Positions 7,908 through 15,270 of a DNA stretch of 20,449 bases are shown here, in pieces. The DNA comes from Candidatus Cardinium hertigii (GTDB lineage: Bacteria > Bacteroidota > Bacteroidia > Cytophagales_A > Amoebophilaceae). The stretch is from positions 12,345 to 32,793 of the forward strand of contig NZ_RARA01000019.1 of assembly GCF_003788695.1 (NCBI RefSeq), written 5' to 3'. The stretch's first letter is position 1. Every line of letters starts with the position of its first letter. The translations under genes and the position numbers were made by a program. Under the pieces are notes generated by a model. It did no database searches. It was not told the DNA's origin and was given only the letters and a program-made list of their open reading frames with translations.

Positions 7908-8588
7908 ATGTGTAGACGTAAACATATATTTTTTTTATTGCTTGTTTCCTGTTTTGCAGGGTATAGTTTTTCCTTGTCTGCTAAGCGTGAGCCGGTTGAT
8001 AAGCAAAAGTTGATTTTAAAGAAAAAAGAGCAAGTAGTGCGTTTGTATACACGAAAGCTTTATGCAAAAGCAAATGAACGAATAGAGGAGCTGTTACTCC
8101 TTCTTACCAGCCGTACAGATCGTGCAGAGATGTTATTTTATCAAGCTTATGGTAATTATTATCAGAAAAATTATTTAGATGCTTCTGATCAATTTCATCT
8201 ATTTGTAAAACAATATCGATCTGCTCCGCAGGCAGAAGAAGCTCTTTTTATGCGTGGATATAGCTTGGCTTGTGAAGAAGTAGATACGCGTCTTGACCAG
8301 ACTATTACTGAGGATGCTATCCATTGTTTAGAGCAGTATCTGGCTGTTTATCCACAAGGGCGTTATATAGACAGGGCTGCCCAAACTTTGCAAGCTTTAC
8401 AAGAGCGTTTTATGAAAAAAAGTTTTGAGAATGCCCAATTTTACTTTCGTTTGGGATATTATAAGGCGGCCATTGTCGCCCTTACAAATTTTGAGAAAAC
8501 CTATCCAGATTCTTGTTTCCAAGAAGCCGTATGTCGTCTATTGACAAAGAGTCATGAAAAATTGGCTATAAAAGAAACGACCAACTAG
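7908..8588 (+). CDS. bamD: Outer-membrane assembly lipoprotein BamD
   Basis: BamD is the tetratricopeptide lipoprotein of the BAM complex, which inserts beta-barrel proteins into the outer membrane. The 226-residue protein starts with a lipoprotein signal (FFLLLVSCF, lipobox LVSC, Cys15). TPR-like helices follow, with landmarks FYQAYGNYYQKNYLDASDQFHLFVKQY and EEALFMRGYSLA, typical of BamD/YfiO in Bacteroidota. A later pair is YFRLGYYKAAIVALTNFEKTYPDS. Its position between an OstA-like gene and the omega-like rpoZ agrees with Bacteroidota gene order. It is shorter than many free-living homologues (about 260-290 residues). Confidence 0.88.
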   Translation: MCRRKHIFFLLLVSCFAGYSFSLSAKREPVDKQKLILKKKEQVVRLYTRKLYAKANERIEELLLLLTSRTDRAEMLFYQAYGNYYQKNYLDASDQFHLFVKQYRSAPQAEEALFMRGYSLACEEVDTRLDQTITEDAIHCLEQYLAVYPQGRYIDRAAQTLQALQERFMKKSFENAQFYFRLGYYKAAIVALTNFEKTYPDSCFQEAVCRLLTKSHEKLAIKETTN

Positions 8589-8628
8589 TTGACTACTAGA
8601 CTTACTTTTTTAAAATATATTTATTATT

Positions 8629-8958
8629 ATGAGCTTGAATAAAAAATTATACTTAGTACCTAGAAATGTACATGAATTAATTGCCCCTACTGGCAATATT
8701 TATGAAACTACCGTTATCATTACCAAGCGTGCTAAACATATTGCGATGCATATGAAAGAGGAGCTGGATCGTAAATTAGAGGAATTTATGCTTATTTCAG
8801 ACGAAAAAGATAGCATAGATGCCCATAGGCAATATGAGATTACGCAAAGTTATGAGCGTCTACCTAAGCCTGTTTTAGAAGCCACTAGAGAATTTTTAGA
8901 AGGAGACATTGTTTTCCGCTATATGCATGATGCAGAGCAAGCTGGAGGGGATAGTTGA
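8629..8958 (+). CDS. rpoZ: RNA polymerase omega-like (Rpb6 family) subunit
   Basis: A small protein of 109 residues matching the Bacteroidota version of the omega/Rpb6 family. The N-terminal block PTGNIYETTVIITKRAKHIA contains the omega signature in which a conserved Lys-Arg-Ala helix contacts the RNA polymerase beta-prime subunit. The C-terminal half (YERLPKPVLEATREFLEG) is also characteristic. Omega assists assembly of core RNA polymerase. The gene lies 40 bp after bamD and is probably co-transcribed. The usual Bacteroidota partner that follows, coaBC, is missing, and repeat DNA begins about 190 bp downstream. Confidence 0.88.
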   Translation: MSLNKKLYLVPRNVHELIAPTGNIYETTVIITKRAKHIAMHMKEELDRKLEEFMLISDEKDSIDAHRQYEITQSYERLPKPVLEATREFLEGDIVFRYMHDAEQAGGDS

Positions 8959-9147
8959 TAATCAAGCGGCTATACATCATACAACAGGCAAAAGTATTTC
9001 CACTTTATCTGTATGCACATTAATCCGTACAATGGTTTTGTCCTTTCTTGGTGTGTATGGTCACTACATGCGCTTCATCGCACCAACTGGGCGTTAAATA
9101 ATAACCAGCTGTTCTGTTGCGTTGCATTATCTATTTTTTTGAGAACT

Positions 9148-9483
9148 TTTGTCTGAGCTCCGCAGGAGCGAAATTTGATTTTTAGTTTTTTTTCTTTATT
9201 TTCAGCATTTTTTTCACTAGTATTTGATTTATTGGGGGCTACTTTTTTTGATCAAGCAAAAAAGTAGCTTTAAAATGAAGTGTTTTTTTAAAAAAATGGA
9301 TAAAATTGTCAATTATTACATATTAGCCATTTGCTATAATCTAAATCTATAAAATATGGTGCCACGCACGTGAACGGACAATGGCGTCAACTTAAGGCAA
9401 TTCATGATTAGCCTACCCTCCTATTCTACTTGGTTATCAATAACAGCTAAACCTTAAGTTGACGCCATTGCGTGAACGGATAC
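9148..9483 (+). mobile_element. GTATCCGTTCA element, 3' two-thirds, with nested 92-bp insertion
   Basis: The copy resembles the element at 3094 from GTCTGAGCTCCGCAGGAGCG onward. It contains the GCTACTTTTTT/AAAAAAGTAGC hairpin (about 9238-9268) and the CACGCACGTGAACGGA end. The 92-bp element has split this end, and CGTGAACGGATAC resumes at 9471. The left third of the element is missing or unrecognisable. The rest of the gap 8959-9522 shows no supported gene. Confidence 0.7.
9379..9470 (-). mobile_element. 92-bp MITE-like element, copy 2
   Basis: This is the same 92-bp sequence as 648-739, in opposite orientation and with the same perfect 19-bp terminal inverted repeats. It is flanked by the 10-bp direct repeat CGTGAACGGA at 9369-9378 and 9471-9480. 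The duplication differs in its first two bases from that of copy 1 (ACTGAACGGA), so the two insertions were independent events. Confidence 0.82.
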
Positions 9484-9522
9484 GCCTCAAATCTCTATTT
9501 GTAAATTTTTTTCTGTATACTT

Positions 9523-10125
9523 ATGACATTTTTGGTTTCTATTCTTTCCAAATATCTCCGGCAATTTTTTATCCTTTTGTGGCTATTGGGTGTATTATCA
9601 TGTAAGGATTTTAAATCTTGGGAGAGTAAATATGCTGATCAGGTAATTATTAAATTTGAACAAGAAAAAGATAAATATATTCCGAGCAAGCTAAGATGGC
9701 TGCATAGCGCAAAACTTAAGAATGAAAAATTTATATGTAAGCTACCTGTTTTAAAACGAAACCCAGCTAAAAATCAGTCAGCTCAACCAGGAGCACCTAC
9801 AGAAGAATTAGATACCATACTCGTTAAAGAAAATAAATTAGACCTCGATCCAACTGCCAATTCCGTGCATTTTGTTGTATATAATGACCATTACTATCAC
9901 AAGGTTATTATTGATTATGAGCGTATAATTTCTCTTATTTCTCCTAAAGCAGGAGGTTGGCAAATACAATATCTTATTAAGAATGTTCGATTTAATACTG
10001 AAAATAATGGAAGAAAGCCTATTTTTAAGGAAGTTTGGAATCCTGCACAGTCTATAGAATCAAAAAATGCAGAGGACAAAACTAATCATAACAAGAAGAT
10101 AAATGTTATTACGATATATTACTAA
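9523..10125 (+). CDS. Lipoprotein, DUF6452-like
   Basis: A 200-residue exported lipoprotein. A hydrophobic N-terminus ends in LLGVLSCKD, a lipobox-like VLSC with Cys27. The rest is polar, with a linker rich in Pro, Ala and Gln near residues 83-93. A final block SPKAGGWQIQYLIKNVRF recalls the C-terminal motif of the small Bacteroidota proteins usually called DUF6452. The family guess is based on that motif and on the overlap with a DUF6048-like gene, since those two families are commonly adjacent. It overlaps the next gene by 23 bp, which suggests translational coupling. Processing would need LspA, encoded nearby. Role unknown. Confidence 0.6.
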   Translation: MTFLVSILSKYLRQFFILLWLLGVLSCKDFKSWESKYADQVIIKFEQEKDKYIPSKLRWLHSAKLKNEKFICKLPVLKRNPAKNQSAQPGAPTEELDTILVKENKLDLDPTANSVHFVVYNDHYYHKVIIDYERIISLISPKAGGWQIQYLIKNVRFNTENNGRKPIFKEVWNPAQSIESKNAEDKTNHNKKINVITIYY

Positions 10126-10861
10126 GGCGTTTCTTTGTATCGTTTTCTTTTTTATTGCTTCTAGGCAGGTATGGGCAAAGAGTAAAATTTCAAAAAATAC
10201 TATTTGGCCAACTACTTTGTATCTTGGTATAGATGTAGCTAAAACTTGCTGTGGTTGGTACCTGAAAACAGGTAATGCATATGAAATCAATGGATCTATT
10301 GACTTCAGTAGAATTTTATTGGATGTAGATTATGGATCTGGGGATATCTGGCGTGGTTATACCCATCCAAAAGGGGCAGCAGGAGGTTCTTTTTATTCCC
10401 ATTCAGATGGCCGTTATTTTAGGGTAGGCTTGGGATGGAATTGTTTAAGTCCGACGTTGCACCGTAATCAGTTTTTTGTAGGATTGCGTTATGCCAGGAG
10501 TTTCTTTGATTTTCAATTGGATAGTAATAGGATAAGCTGTAACCACAAAGCAAAGAAACTTTGTGAGGAGCAGTGTATAGTTGCACCTGATTCTTTTCGG
10601 AATGTGAAAAATTCCGGAATAGTACATTGGTGGGAACTTGTGATAGGCGGGAAGGTACGTTGCATTAGTATGCTATCTATTGGTTGCACCGCCCGTTATA
10701 AGTTTTTTGAAAAAATAGAAGGTAAGTTTTCTTATGTGCCAGTTGATATTCCAGGTTTTGGATTAAGTGAAGATGATTATGCTTTTGGCTGTAGTGTGTA
10801 TGTGCTAGTTAATATTCCGCTACAGAAAAGGGAAAAAGAAATGGTAAATAACGTAAAATAG
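10103..10861 (+). CDS. Outer-membrane protein, DUF6048-like
   Basis: A 252-residue protein with a signal peptide (LLRYITKAFLCIVFFFIASRQVWAK). The rest has alternating beta-strand character, such as YLGIDVAKTCCGWYLKTGNAYEINGSIDF and RYFRVGLGWNCLSP, ending in YVLVNIPLQKR. This matches Bacteroidota DUF6048 proteins, predicted small beta-barrels. The GYTHPKGAAGGSFYSHSDGRYFRVG region is typical. It overlaps the preceding lipoprotein gene by 23 bp. The two probably act together at the outer membrane, but no function is established. lspA lies 46 bp downstream. Confidence 0.65.
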   Translation: MLLRYITKAFLCIVFFFIASRQVWAKSKISKNTIWPTTLYLGIDVAKTCCGWYLKTGNAYEINGSIDFSRILLDVDYGSGDIWRGYTHPKGAAGGSFYSHSDGRYFRVGLGWNCLSPTLHRNQFFVGLRYARSFFDFQLDSNRISCNHKAKKLCEEQCIVAPDSFRNVKNSGIVHWWELVIGGKVRCISMLSIGCTARYKFFEKIEGKFSYVPVDIPGFGLSEDDYAFGCSVYVLVNIPLQKREKEMVNNVK

Positions 10862-10907
10862 GCTTTAAAAGGTGCAATGTTAGCCTATTGATTTATAAAT
10901 AAAGATT

Positions 10908-11561
10908 ATGAAAAATAATAGCATACCGATGTTTTGGATGTATGGTACTATGAAGAATGCTTTAAAATACGTTTTAGTATTGTTGTTAATTATTCTTGCA
11001 GATCAAGGATCTAAACTTTGGGTATATGGCCATATGGAGCTAGGTCCAAATGGACATATTAAGCTCTTTGGTAATTTGTTTAAGCTTACCTATGTCCTAA
11101 ATTATGGAATGGCTTTTGGGATCCAGCTTGGGTTTAAGTATGGTAAGCTATGTATAACGCTGGTTCGTATAGCTGCTTCTATGTATATCGCTTTGCATAT
11201 TATACGAGCAGTGGCTAGATCAGCCCCGCGTATGTGGATTTGGGGGTGGATTTTGGTTTTAGGCGGTGCTATTGGGAATGGTATAGATAGCGTTTTGTAT
11301 GGTGTTTATTTGGATAATGCTCCTTTTGATGCGCCCATGAAATGGTTTCACGGACAGGTAATTGATATGATCCATCTTGATTTTTGGTCTGGCATTATGC
11401 CCAGCTGGGTGCCTATCTGGGGAGGGCAAGAGGCCTGTGTGCTGCCTATTTTCAATATAGCAGATGTATCCATTTTTTTGGGATTATTATTTATTTTTTG
11501 CTATTGCAAACAGGTAGACGCATATGAAAAAAAACATAAGGTACCTGATATGGTTGTATAA
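10908..11561 (+). CDS. lspA: Lipoprotein signal peptidase (signal peptidase II), copy 1
   Basis: LspA cleaves the signal peptide from diacylated prolipoproteins in the inner membrane. The 217-residue protein has all motifs: ADQGSKLWV (31-39), LNYGMAFG (64-71), GGAIGNGIDS with catalytic Asp127, the Bacteroidota-type segment VIDMIHLDFWSGIMP, and FNIADVSIF with catalytic Asp186. The GNxIDS form (not IDR) is usual in Bacteroidota. Four membrane helices are apparent. A later start at Met15 is possible. A diverged second copy follows at 12234, with a mobile repeat between them. Several predicted lipoproteins in this window are likely substrates. Confidence 0.93.
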   Translation: MKNNSIPMFWMYGTMKNALKYVLVLLLIILADQGSKLWVYGHMELGPNGHIKLFGNLFKLTYVLNYGMAFGIQLGFKYGKLCITLVRIAASMYIALHIIRAVARSAPRMWIWGWILVLGGAIGNGIDSVLYGVYLDNAPFDAPMKWFHGQVIDMIHLDFWSGIMPSWVPIWGGQEACVLPIFNIADVSIFLGLLFIFCYCKQVDAYEKKHKVPDMVV

Positions 11562-11609
11562 GTATCTGTGTAAATAATCACATAACCAGATATCATTTAG
11601 GTATATGTT

Positions 11610-11637
11610 AGAAATTATTTTTAATGATTTCTTTTTA
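11610..11637 (+). terminator. Possible intrinsic terminator after lspA copy 1
   Basis: AGAAAT (11610-11615) and ATTTCT (11627-11632) form a short stem, followed by a T-rich run (TTTTTAT). The stem is AT-only and weak. Confidence 0.3.
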
Positions 11638-11661
11638 TCCTGATATAAAAAATGACCCGAA

Positions 11662-12036
11662 GTATACGTTCACCTGCGTGGCAGCGATATTATAGATTAT
11701 AGCAAATGACTAATATTTAATAAATAATGATTTTATCCATTTTGTTAAAAACGACTTCTTTTAAAGCTACTTTTTTTGCTTGATCAAAAAAAGTAGCCAA
11801 AAAAAATCAAGCGCTGGTGAACAAAGCTGTTGAAAATTTCAGCCTGAAAGCTGAAAATCAAAACTCGCCTAGGCTTGCAGCCTTGGGCTCAAACAAGTTG
11901 ATTTTCTAATAGCTTTCAGACTAAAATTTTCTAATCACAGCTTTGTTCAAGGCGCGTTTTTTATAATCTTGCATTATTATGCTATTTCTAATGGGTACGA
12001 ACACGGATATATAAGCCACATGACTGAACGGATACA
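11662..12036 (-). mobile_element. GTATCCGTTCA element, complete copy with 7-bp target duplication
   Basis: A full-length copy of about 375 bp lies between the two lspA genes. It runs from GTATACGTTCACCTGCGTGG to CACATGACTGAACGGATAC. It is flanked by ACCCGAA at 11655-11661 and 12037-12043, a candidate 7-bp target-site duplication. It contains the GCTACTTTTTTT hairpin (11766-11797) and a long palindrome from about 11819 to 11951. The palindrome arms begin with GAACAAAGCTGT and end with its complement, with a GC-richer centre (CGCCTAGGCTTGCAGCC). No ORF of substance is present, so it is non-autonomous. Confidence 0.8.
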
Positions 12037-12233
12037 ACCCGAATGCTATTCGCTACTTTTTGCAAGGCAGATGGTAGCATATTTTTTAAACCATATATGT
12101 GTATGGATATATATTTGTATAAGGAGGGTACGGAAGTAGATATCACATTATATATCAGTATAAAAGTAATGGTTAATAAATAGCAAACGGATGGGTTCAT
12201 GTATATTTTTAATTTTGTAACATACTAATACCA

Positions 12234-12878
12234 ATGGTCAATTTTAATATTTTCACACTCATTACATCATGGGTTTTGCAACACAAAGCGTATATAAAAA
12301 ATGTTATAAAATGCTTTTCTATTTTATTGCTTATTATTCTTGCAGATCAGGCATTGAAACTTTGGGTGTTTCATAATATGGAAATGGGAACGGAGGGACA
12401 GATTAATATTTTGGGCAATGTTTTGAAGCTTACGTATGTTTTAAATCCTGAAATGGCTTTTAGCCTTAATTTGGGAGTTAAATATGGAAAATTATTGGTA
12501 ACTACTTTACGCGTTTTGGCTTCCTTATGCATTCTTGGATATGTTATGCAGTTTTTAAGAAAAATCGCCCCTACAACTAAGTTGTGGGGATGGATTTTGG
12601 TTGCAGGTGGTGCTATTGGGAATAGTATAGATAGCGTTTTGTATGGTGTTTATTTGGATAATGCTCCTGCTAATGCGCCCATGAAGTGGTTCTATGGTCA
12701 GGTAATTGATATGATTCATGTGGACCTTTGGTCTGGCGTTATGCCCAGTTGGTTACCTATTTGGGGAAATTGTTACGTGTATTGTCTGCCTGTTTTTAAC
12801 ATAGCTGATATAGCTATATTTATTGGATTATTAATCGTTTTATGCTGTATGCATCCAGAAACTCATACAACAAGTTAA
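12234..12878 (+). CDS. lspA: Lipoprotein signal peptidase paralogue, copy 2
   Basis: A 214-residue paralogue of the gene at 10908. It keeps both catalytic aspartates, Asp133 in GGAIGNSIDS and Asp192 in FNIADIAIF, and the VIDMIHVDLWSGVMP segment. Motif I reads ADQALKLWV, the common Bacteroidota form. The usual LNPGMAFG motif reads LNPEMAFS: the conserved Gly is Glu. The two copies share a 44-bp identical tract around the first catalytic Asp (11281-11324 and 12625-12668), although they differ elsewhere. This suggests strong constraint or gene conversion. It may be active, or specialised for other lipoproteins. The N-terminus of about 20 residues before the first helix is longer than usual. Confidence 0.88.
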   Translation: MVNFNIFTLITSWVLQHKAYIKNVIKCFSILLLIILADQALKLWVFHNMEMGTEGQINILGNVLKLTYVLNPEMAFSLNLGVKYGKLLVTTLRVLASLCILGYVMQFLRKIAPTTKLWGWILVAGGAIGNSIDSVLYGVYLDNAPANAPMKWFYGQVIDMIHVDLWSGVMPSWLPIWGNCYVYCLPVFNIADIAIFIGLLIVLCCMHPETHTTS

Positions 12879-13215
12879 GAGTGAAACTATAACTATAATA
12901 GTATAGAAGAGGTGTCAACGTAAATAATTTAAGTCCATACCTTTCAAAAAGATATGTTAGCAAACATAGGTACGCCAAAAGCATCAGAAGACTTGTTAGA
13001 TTTCTATTAATAATTTTACGTCGTAAATATTGTTTATAAGCATTGTATTTTGTATAATATAGAGGTAAACGATGGTTTTTTAATCAACTAGCCACTACTG
13101 AGATGGTCAGTATAAATAGTTTTGAATGGTTTCTTGTGAAGCTGCGATCAGGGCTCAGGTTATATCTGTTATAAGTTTGTTTTACTGTATTTTTAACATA
13201 ATTAATTATATTGCT

Positions 13216-14565
13216 ATGAAAATTAAAATGGCGTTATTAGGTTTGTGCTTTACCAGTAGCATAATGCATTCTGTGTATGCTGATCTTGATCAAGATGCGT
13301 TTGAAACAGAAGCATACGAACCAAAAGAAGAGGAGTTGGTTATAATACCAATGGAAGATGAGCAAAGTGTTCTAAAAGAAGATGAAAATGAACATTTCAG
13401 TAAATTAAATGGTGATCTTGTTATGGGGCCATTTTCTATGGTTTTTCAAGAAAAGGCTGCCCATGACCTTAAAATTAAAAATGATACAAAGGCAAAATTA
13501 GGTATCAAGGCAGAGGTACCGGAAGTATTGGGCGATGCAAATGCAGTTATAAACATAGTGCTCAAATTGGATAGAAAATCAGTTATGTGTAAAGAAGCTG
13601 CTGTAACGGTTGGACCATTCACATTAGGCTATTGCGGCAGTATTTTTAGTTACCAAAAGGCTAATCCTTTTTTGCTGATCTCTACAGATGCAAGTGTAAT
13701 GCAATTGAAAGTTGATCACGCTTGGGATAGTTTGCGTTTGAGCTATGGTATTGAAAGTCCTATTGAGTTAAAAGTAGGATGGTTTGATAAGAACAAGGTA
13801 ACAACAGAAGAGGAGGAAGAGAAGGAAGATAAAAAAGAGACGGAAGATAAAAAAGGTAAAAAAGAAAAAGAAGAAGAAATCGTTAACCAGCTGGATGATC
13901 CAAAGAAAAAGCCAAAACCTTTCTTTCTGATTAAGGATAGTTTTCCGGCTTTAGGCATAAGTATAGGGACTGAGAATGACTGTTCAAATGTGGCATTAAA
14001 TGCTTTAGGTCGGCTTACTGACTATACCTATCCTGATGCTACAAATCCTAAGAAGAAAAATTTACCACGTATGTTGCATTTTACGTGGGGTGTAAATTTA
14101 GGTATGCAGTTTAAGCTAGCCCCTGCATGTACTATTACAGGGCAGGGCGTTTATGTTTATGGTTTAGGTGATTATATAGCTGGGCTTGCGTCAATCCAAC
14201 AAGAGGAAGAGCGCAAGGAAATGTGCGCCGTCTATTATTCTGATAAAAACCAGAATGTATTAACTAATATTGAGGCAGTTGGGGTTGGAGGAACGTTGGA
14301 ATATGAGGTAACACCTCAATGGAAGTTGACTGCCGCTGGTTCTTATCTCAATACGGATTGTATTTTGAATACAGACAAAAAGTTCAAGCCAGATACAGCC
14401 TTTAAATCTCAATGGCAAGTAAGAGCTCCAGAAATTTCCTATAAGCTCAGTAAGCGTTTGGTTGTTTCGCTGTTATATGATTTGACAAAGGAGTCTAAAA
14501 TAGATCCGTCAAAAAATGAAGAAGCCATCCATGCAATTGCTGGAAAGGTGAAATTTAGTTTCTAA
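13216..14565 (+). CDS. Probable beta-barrel outer-membrane protein
   Basis: The frame is open from an ATG at 13126, but the ATG at 13216 gives a clean signal peptide (MKIKMALLGLCFTSSIMHSVYA, then D) and is preferred, for a protein of 449 residues. After an acidic N-terminal linker come amphipathic strand-like segments (KLNGDLVMGPFSMVF, AAVTVGPFTLGYCGSIFSY, LHFTWGVNLGMQFKLA, GVGGTLEYEVTPQWKLTAAGSYL). The protein ends KVKFSF, with the terminal aromatic residue expected of outer-membrane barrels recognised by BAM. A long Lys/Glu low-complexity loop (about residues 197-226, EEEEEKEDKKETEDKKGKKE) is probably surface-exposed. The family is not recognised. It could be a porin or a host-facing protein. 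Confidence 0.7.
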   Translation: MKIKMALLGLCFTSSIMHSVYADLDQDAFETEAYEPKEEELVIIPMEDEQSVLKEDENEHFSKLNGDLVMGPFSMVFQEKAAHDLKIKNDTKAKLGIKAEVPEVLGDANAVINIVLKLDRKSVMCKEAAVTVGPFTLGYCGSIFSYQKANPFLLISTDASVMQLKVDHAWDSLRLSYGIESPIELKVGWFDKNKVTTEEEEEKEDKKETEDKKGKKEKEEEIVNQLDDPKKKPKPFFLIKDSFPALGISIGTENDCSNVALNALGRLTDYTYPDATNPKKKNLPRMLHFTWGVNLGMQFKLAPACTITGQGVYVYGLGDYIAGLASIQQEEERKEMCAVYYSDKNQNVLTNIEAVGVGGTLEYEVTPQWKLTAAGSYLNTDCILNTDKKFKPDTAFKSQWQVRAPEISYKLSKRLVVSLLYDLTKESKIDPSKNEEAIHAIAGKVKFSF

Positions 14566-14601
14566 ACGGGTTACAGTGAACCTGTGAATAACTGGTAATA
14601 A

Positions 14602-14623
14602 GCCATTTAGCTAATGGCCTTTT
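14602..14623 (+). terminator. Intrinsic terminator after the outer-membrane protein gene
   Basis: GCCATT (14602-14607), a TAGCT loop and AATGGC (14613-14618) form a 6-bp stem followed by CTTTTAT. It lies about 40 bp after the stop codon. Confidence 0.5.
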
Positions 14624-14704
14624 ATACTAGTCATCGGTATATGAACAACATAAGCGTAGCTATTAAGGCTTATATTTAAGAAGCAGAGTTAATAAAATGT
14701 CACC

Positions 14705-15187
14705 ATGAATAGTCTTGATATTTTACTGATTATACTACTTATGTGGGGAAGCTATGGTGGGTTTAAAAAAGGGTTTATTGCAGAATTGGTTTCTTCCTTA
14801 TTGCTAGTATTTGGTTTAATAAAGGGCGTAGCTTTATTCCATATACTACTTCCTATAGTTGAACGTAAAATGCCTACTTTGGCTACCTCTCTCCCTATTT
14901 CTATTTGTTTGGTAATTCTGATGATTTCCGTAGGAGGTGGAATTATTTACTTATTAACAAGGATCATTAGAGGAATTTTAAGTATTACCTTTTTAGGTAT
15001 ATTTGATAATGTTTTAGGAGCATTATTTGGTTTATGCAAATCTGCATTTCTAATAAGCTTGTTAATTTACGTTTGGGACTGTGTAGCTCCTTTGTCTTCA
15101 GCCTATATAGACAATAGCGTACTATGGCCCTTAGTAGAACCTATTGTTCCAAAAATTTTACAATCTAAAATACCTATTCATCTATAA
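14705..15187 (+). CDS. cvpA: CvpA family inner-membrane protein
   Basis: A 160-residue protein with four predicted membrane helices. The start NSLDILLIILLMWGSYGGFKKGFIAEL matches the CvpA family (D-x-x-L...G...G...KGF). The middle segment LTRIIRGILSITFLGIFDNVLGALFGLCKSAF is the family's other conserved block (LGxxDxxLGxxFG). CvpA proteins sit in the inner membrane and in other bacteria have been linked to colicin V production, envelope maintenance and biofilm phenotypes. The biochemical role is unsettled. It lies 139 bp downstream of the outer-membrane protein gene, after a likely terminator, so it may have its own promoter. It is convergent with the LRR gene. Confidence 0.87.
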   Translation: MNSLDILLIILLMWGSYGGFKKGFIAELVSSLLLVFGLIKGVALFHILLPIVERKMPTLATSLPISICLVILMISVGGGIIYLLTRIIRGILSITFLGIFDNVLGALFGLCKSAFLISLLIYVWDCVAPLSSAYIDNSVLWPLVEPIVPKILQSKIPIHL

Positions 15188-15270
15188 TCGTTTGACCATA
15201 TTCCGAAGCAAATATACATTAAATATGTGTCCATTCACACCCCTAGCAAGCATATCAGTAGATAAATTTA

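Noticed and set aside
8909..9097. 62-codon plus-strand frame overlapping the end of rpoZ
   Set aside because: It starts inside the well-supported rpoZ in another frame, has no recognisable domain and runs into the repeat region.
11988..12200. Minus-strand 70-codon frame
   Set aside because: Its end is the element's terminal repeat translated (VVSVQSCG); no independent support.
13126..13215. Upstream ATG as start of the outer-membrane protein
   Set aside because: It would put 30 residues before a clean signal peptide; the ATG at 13216 gives a typical one.
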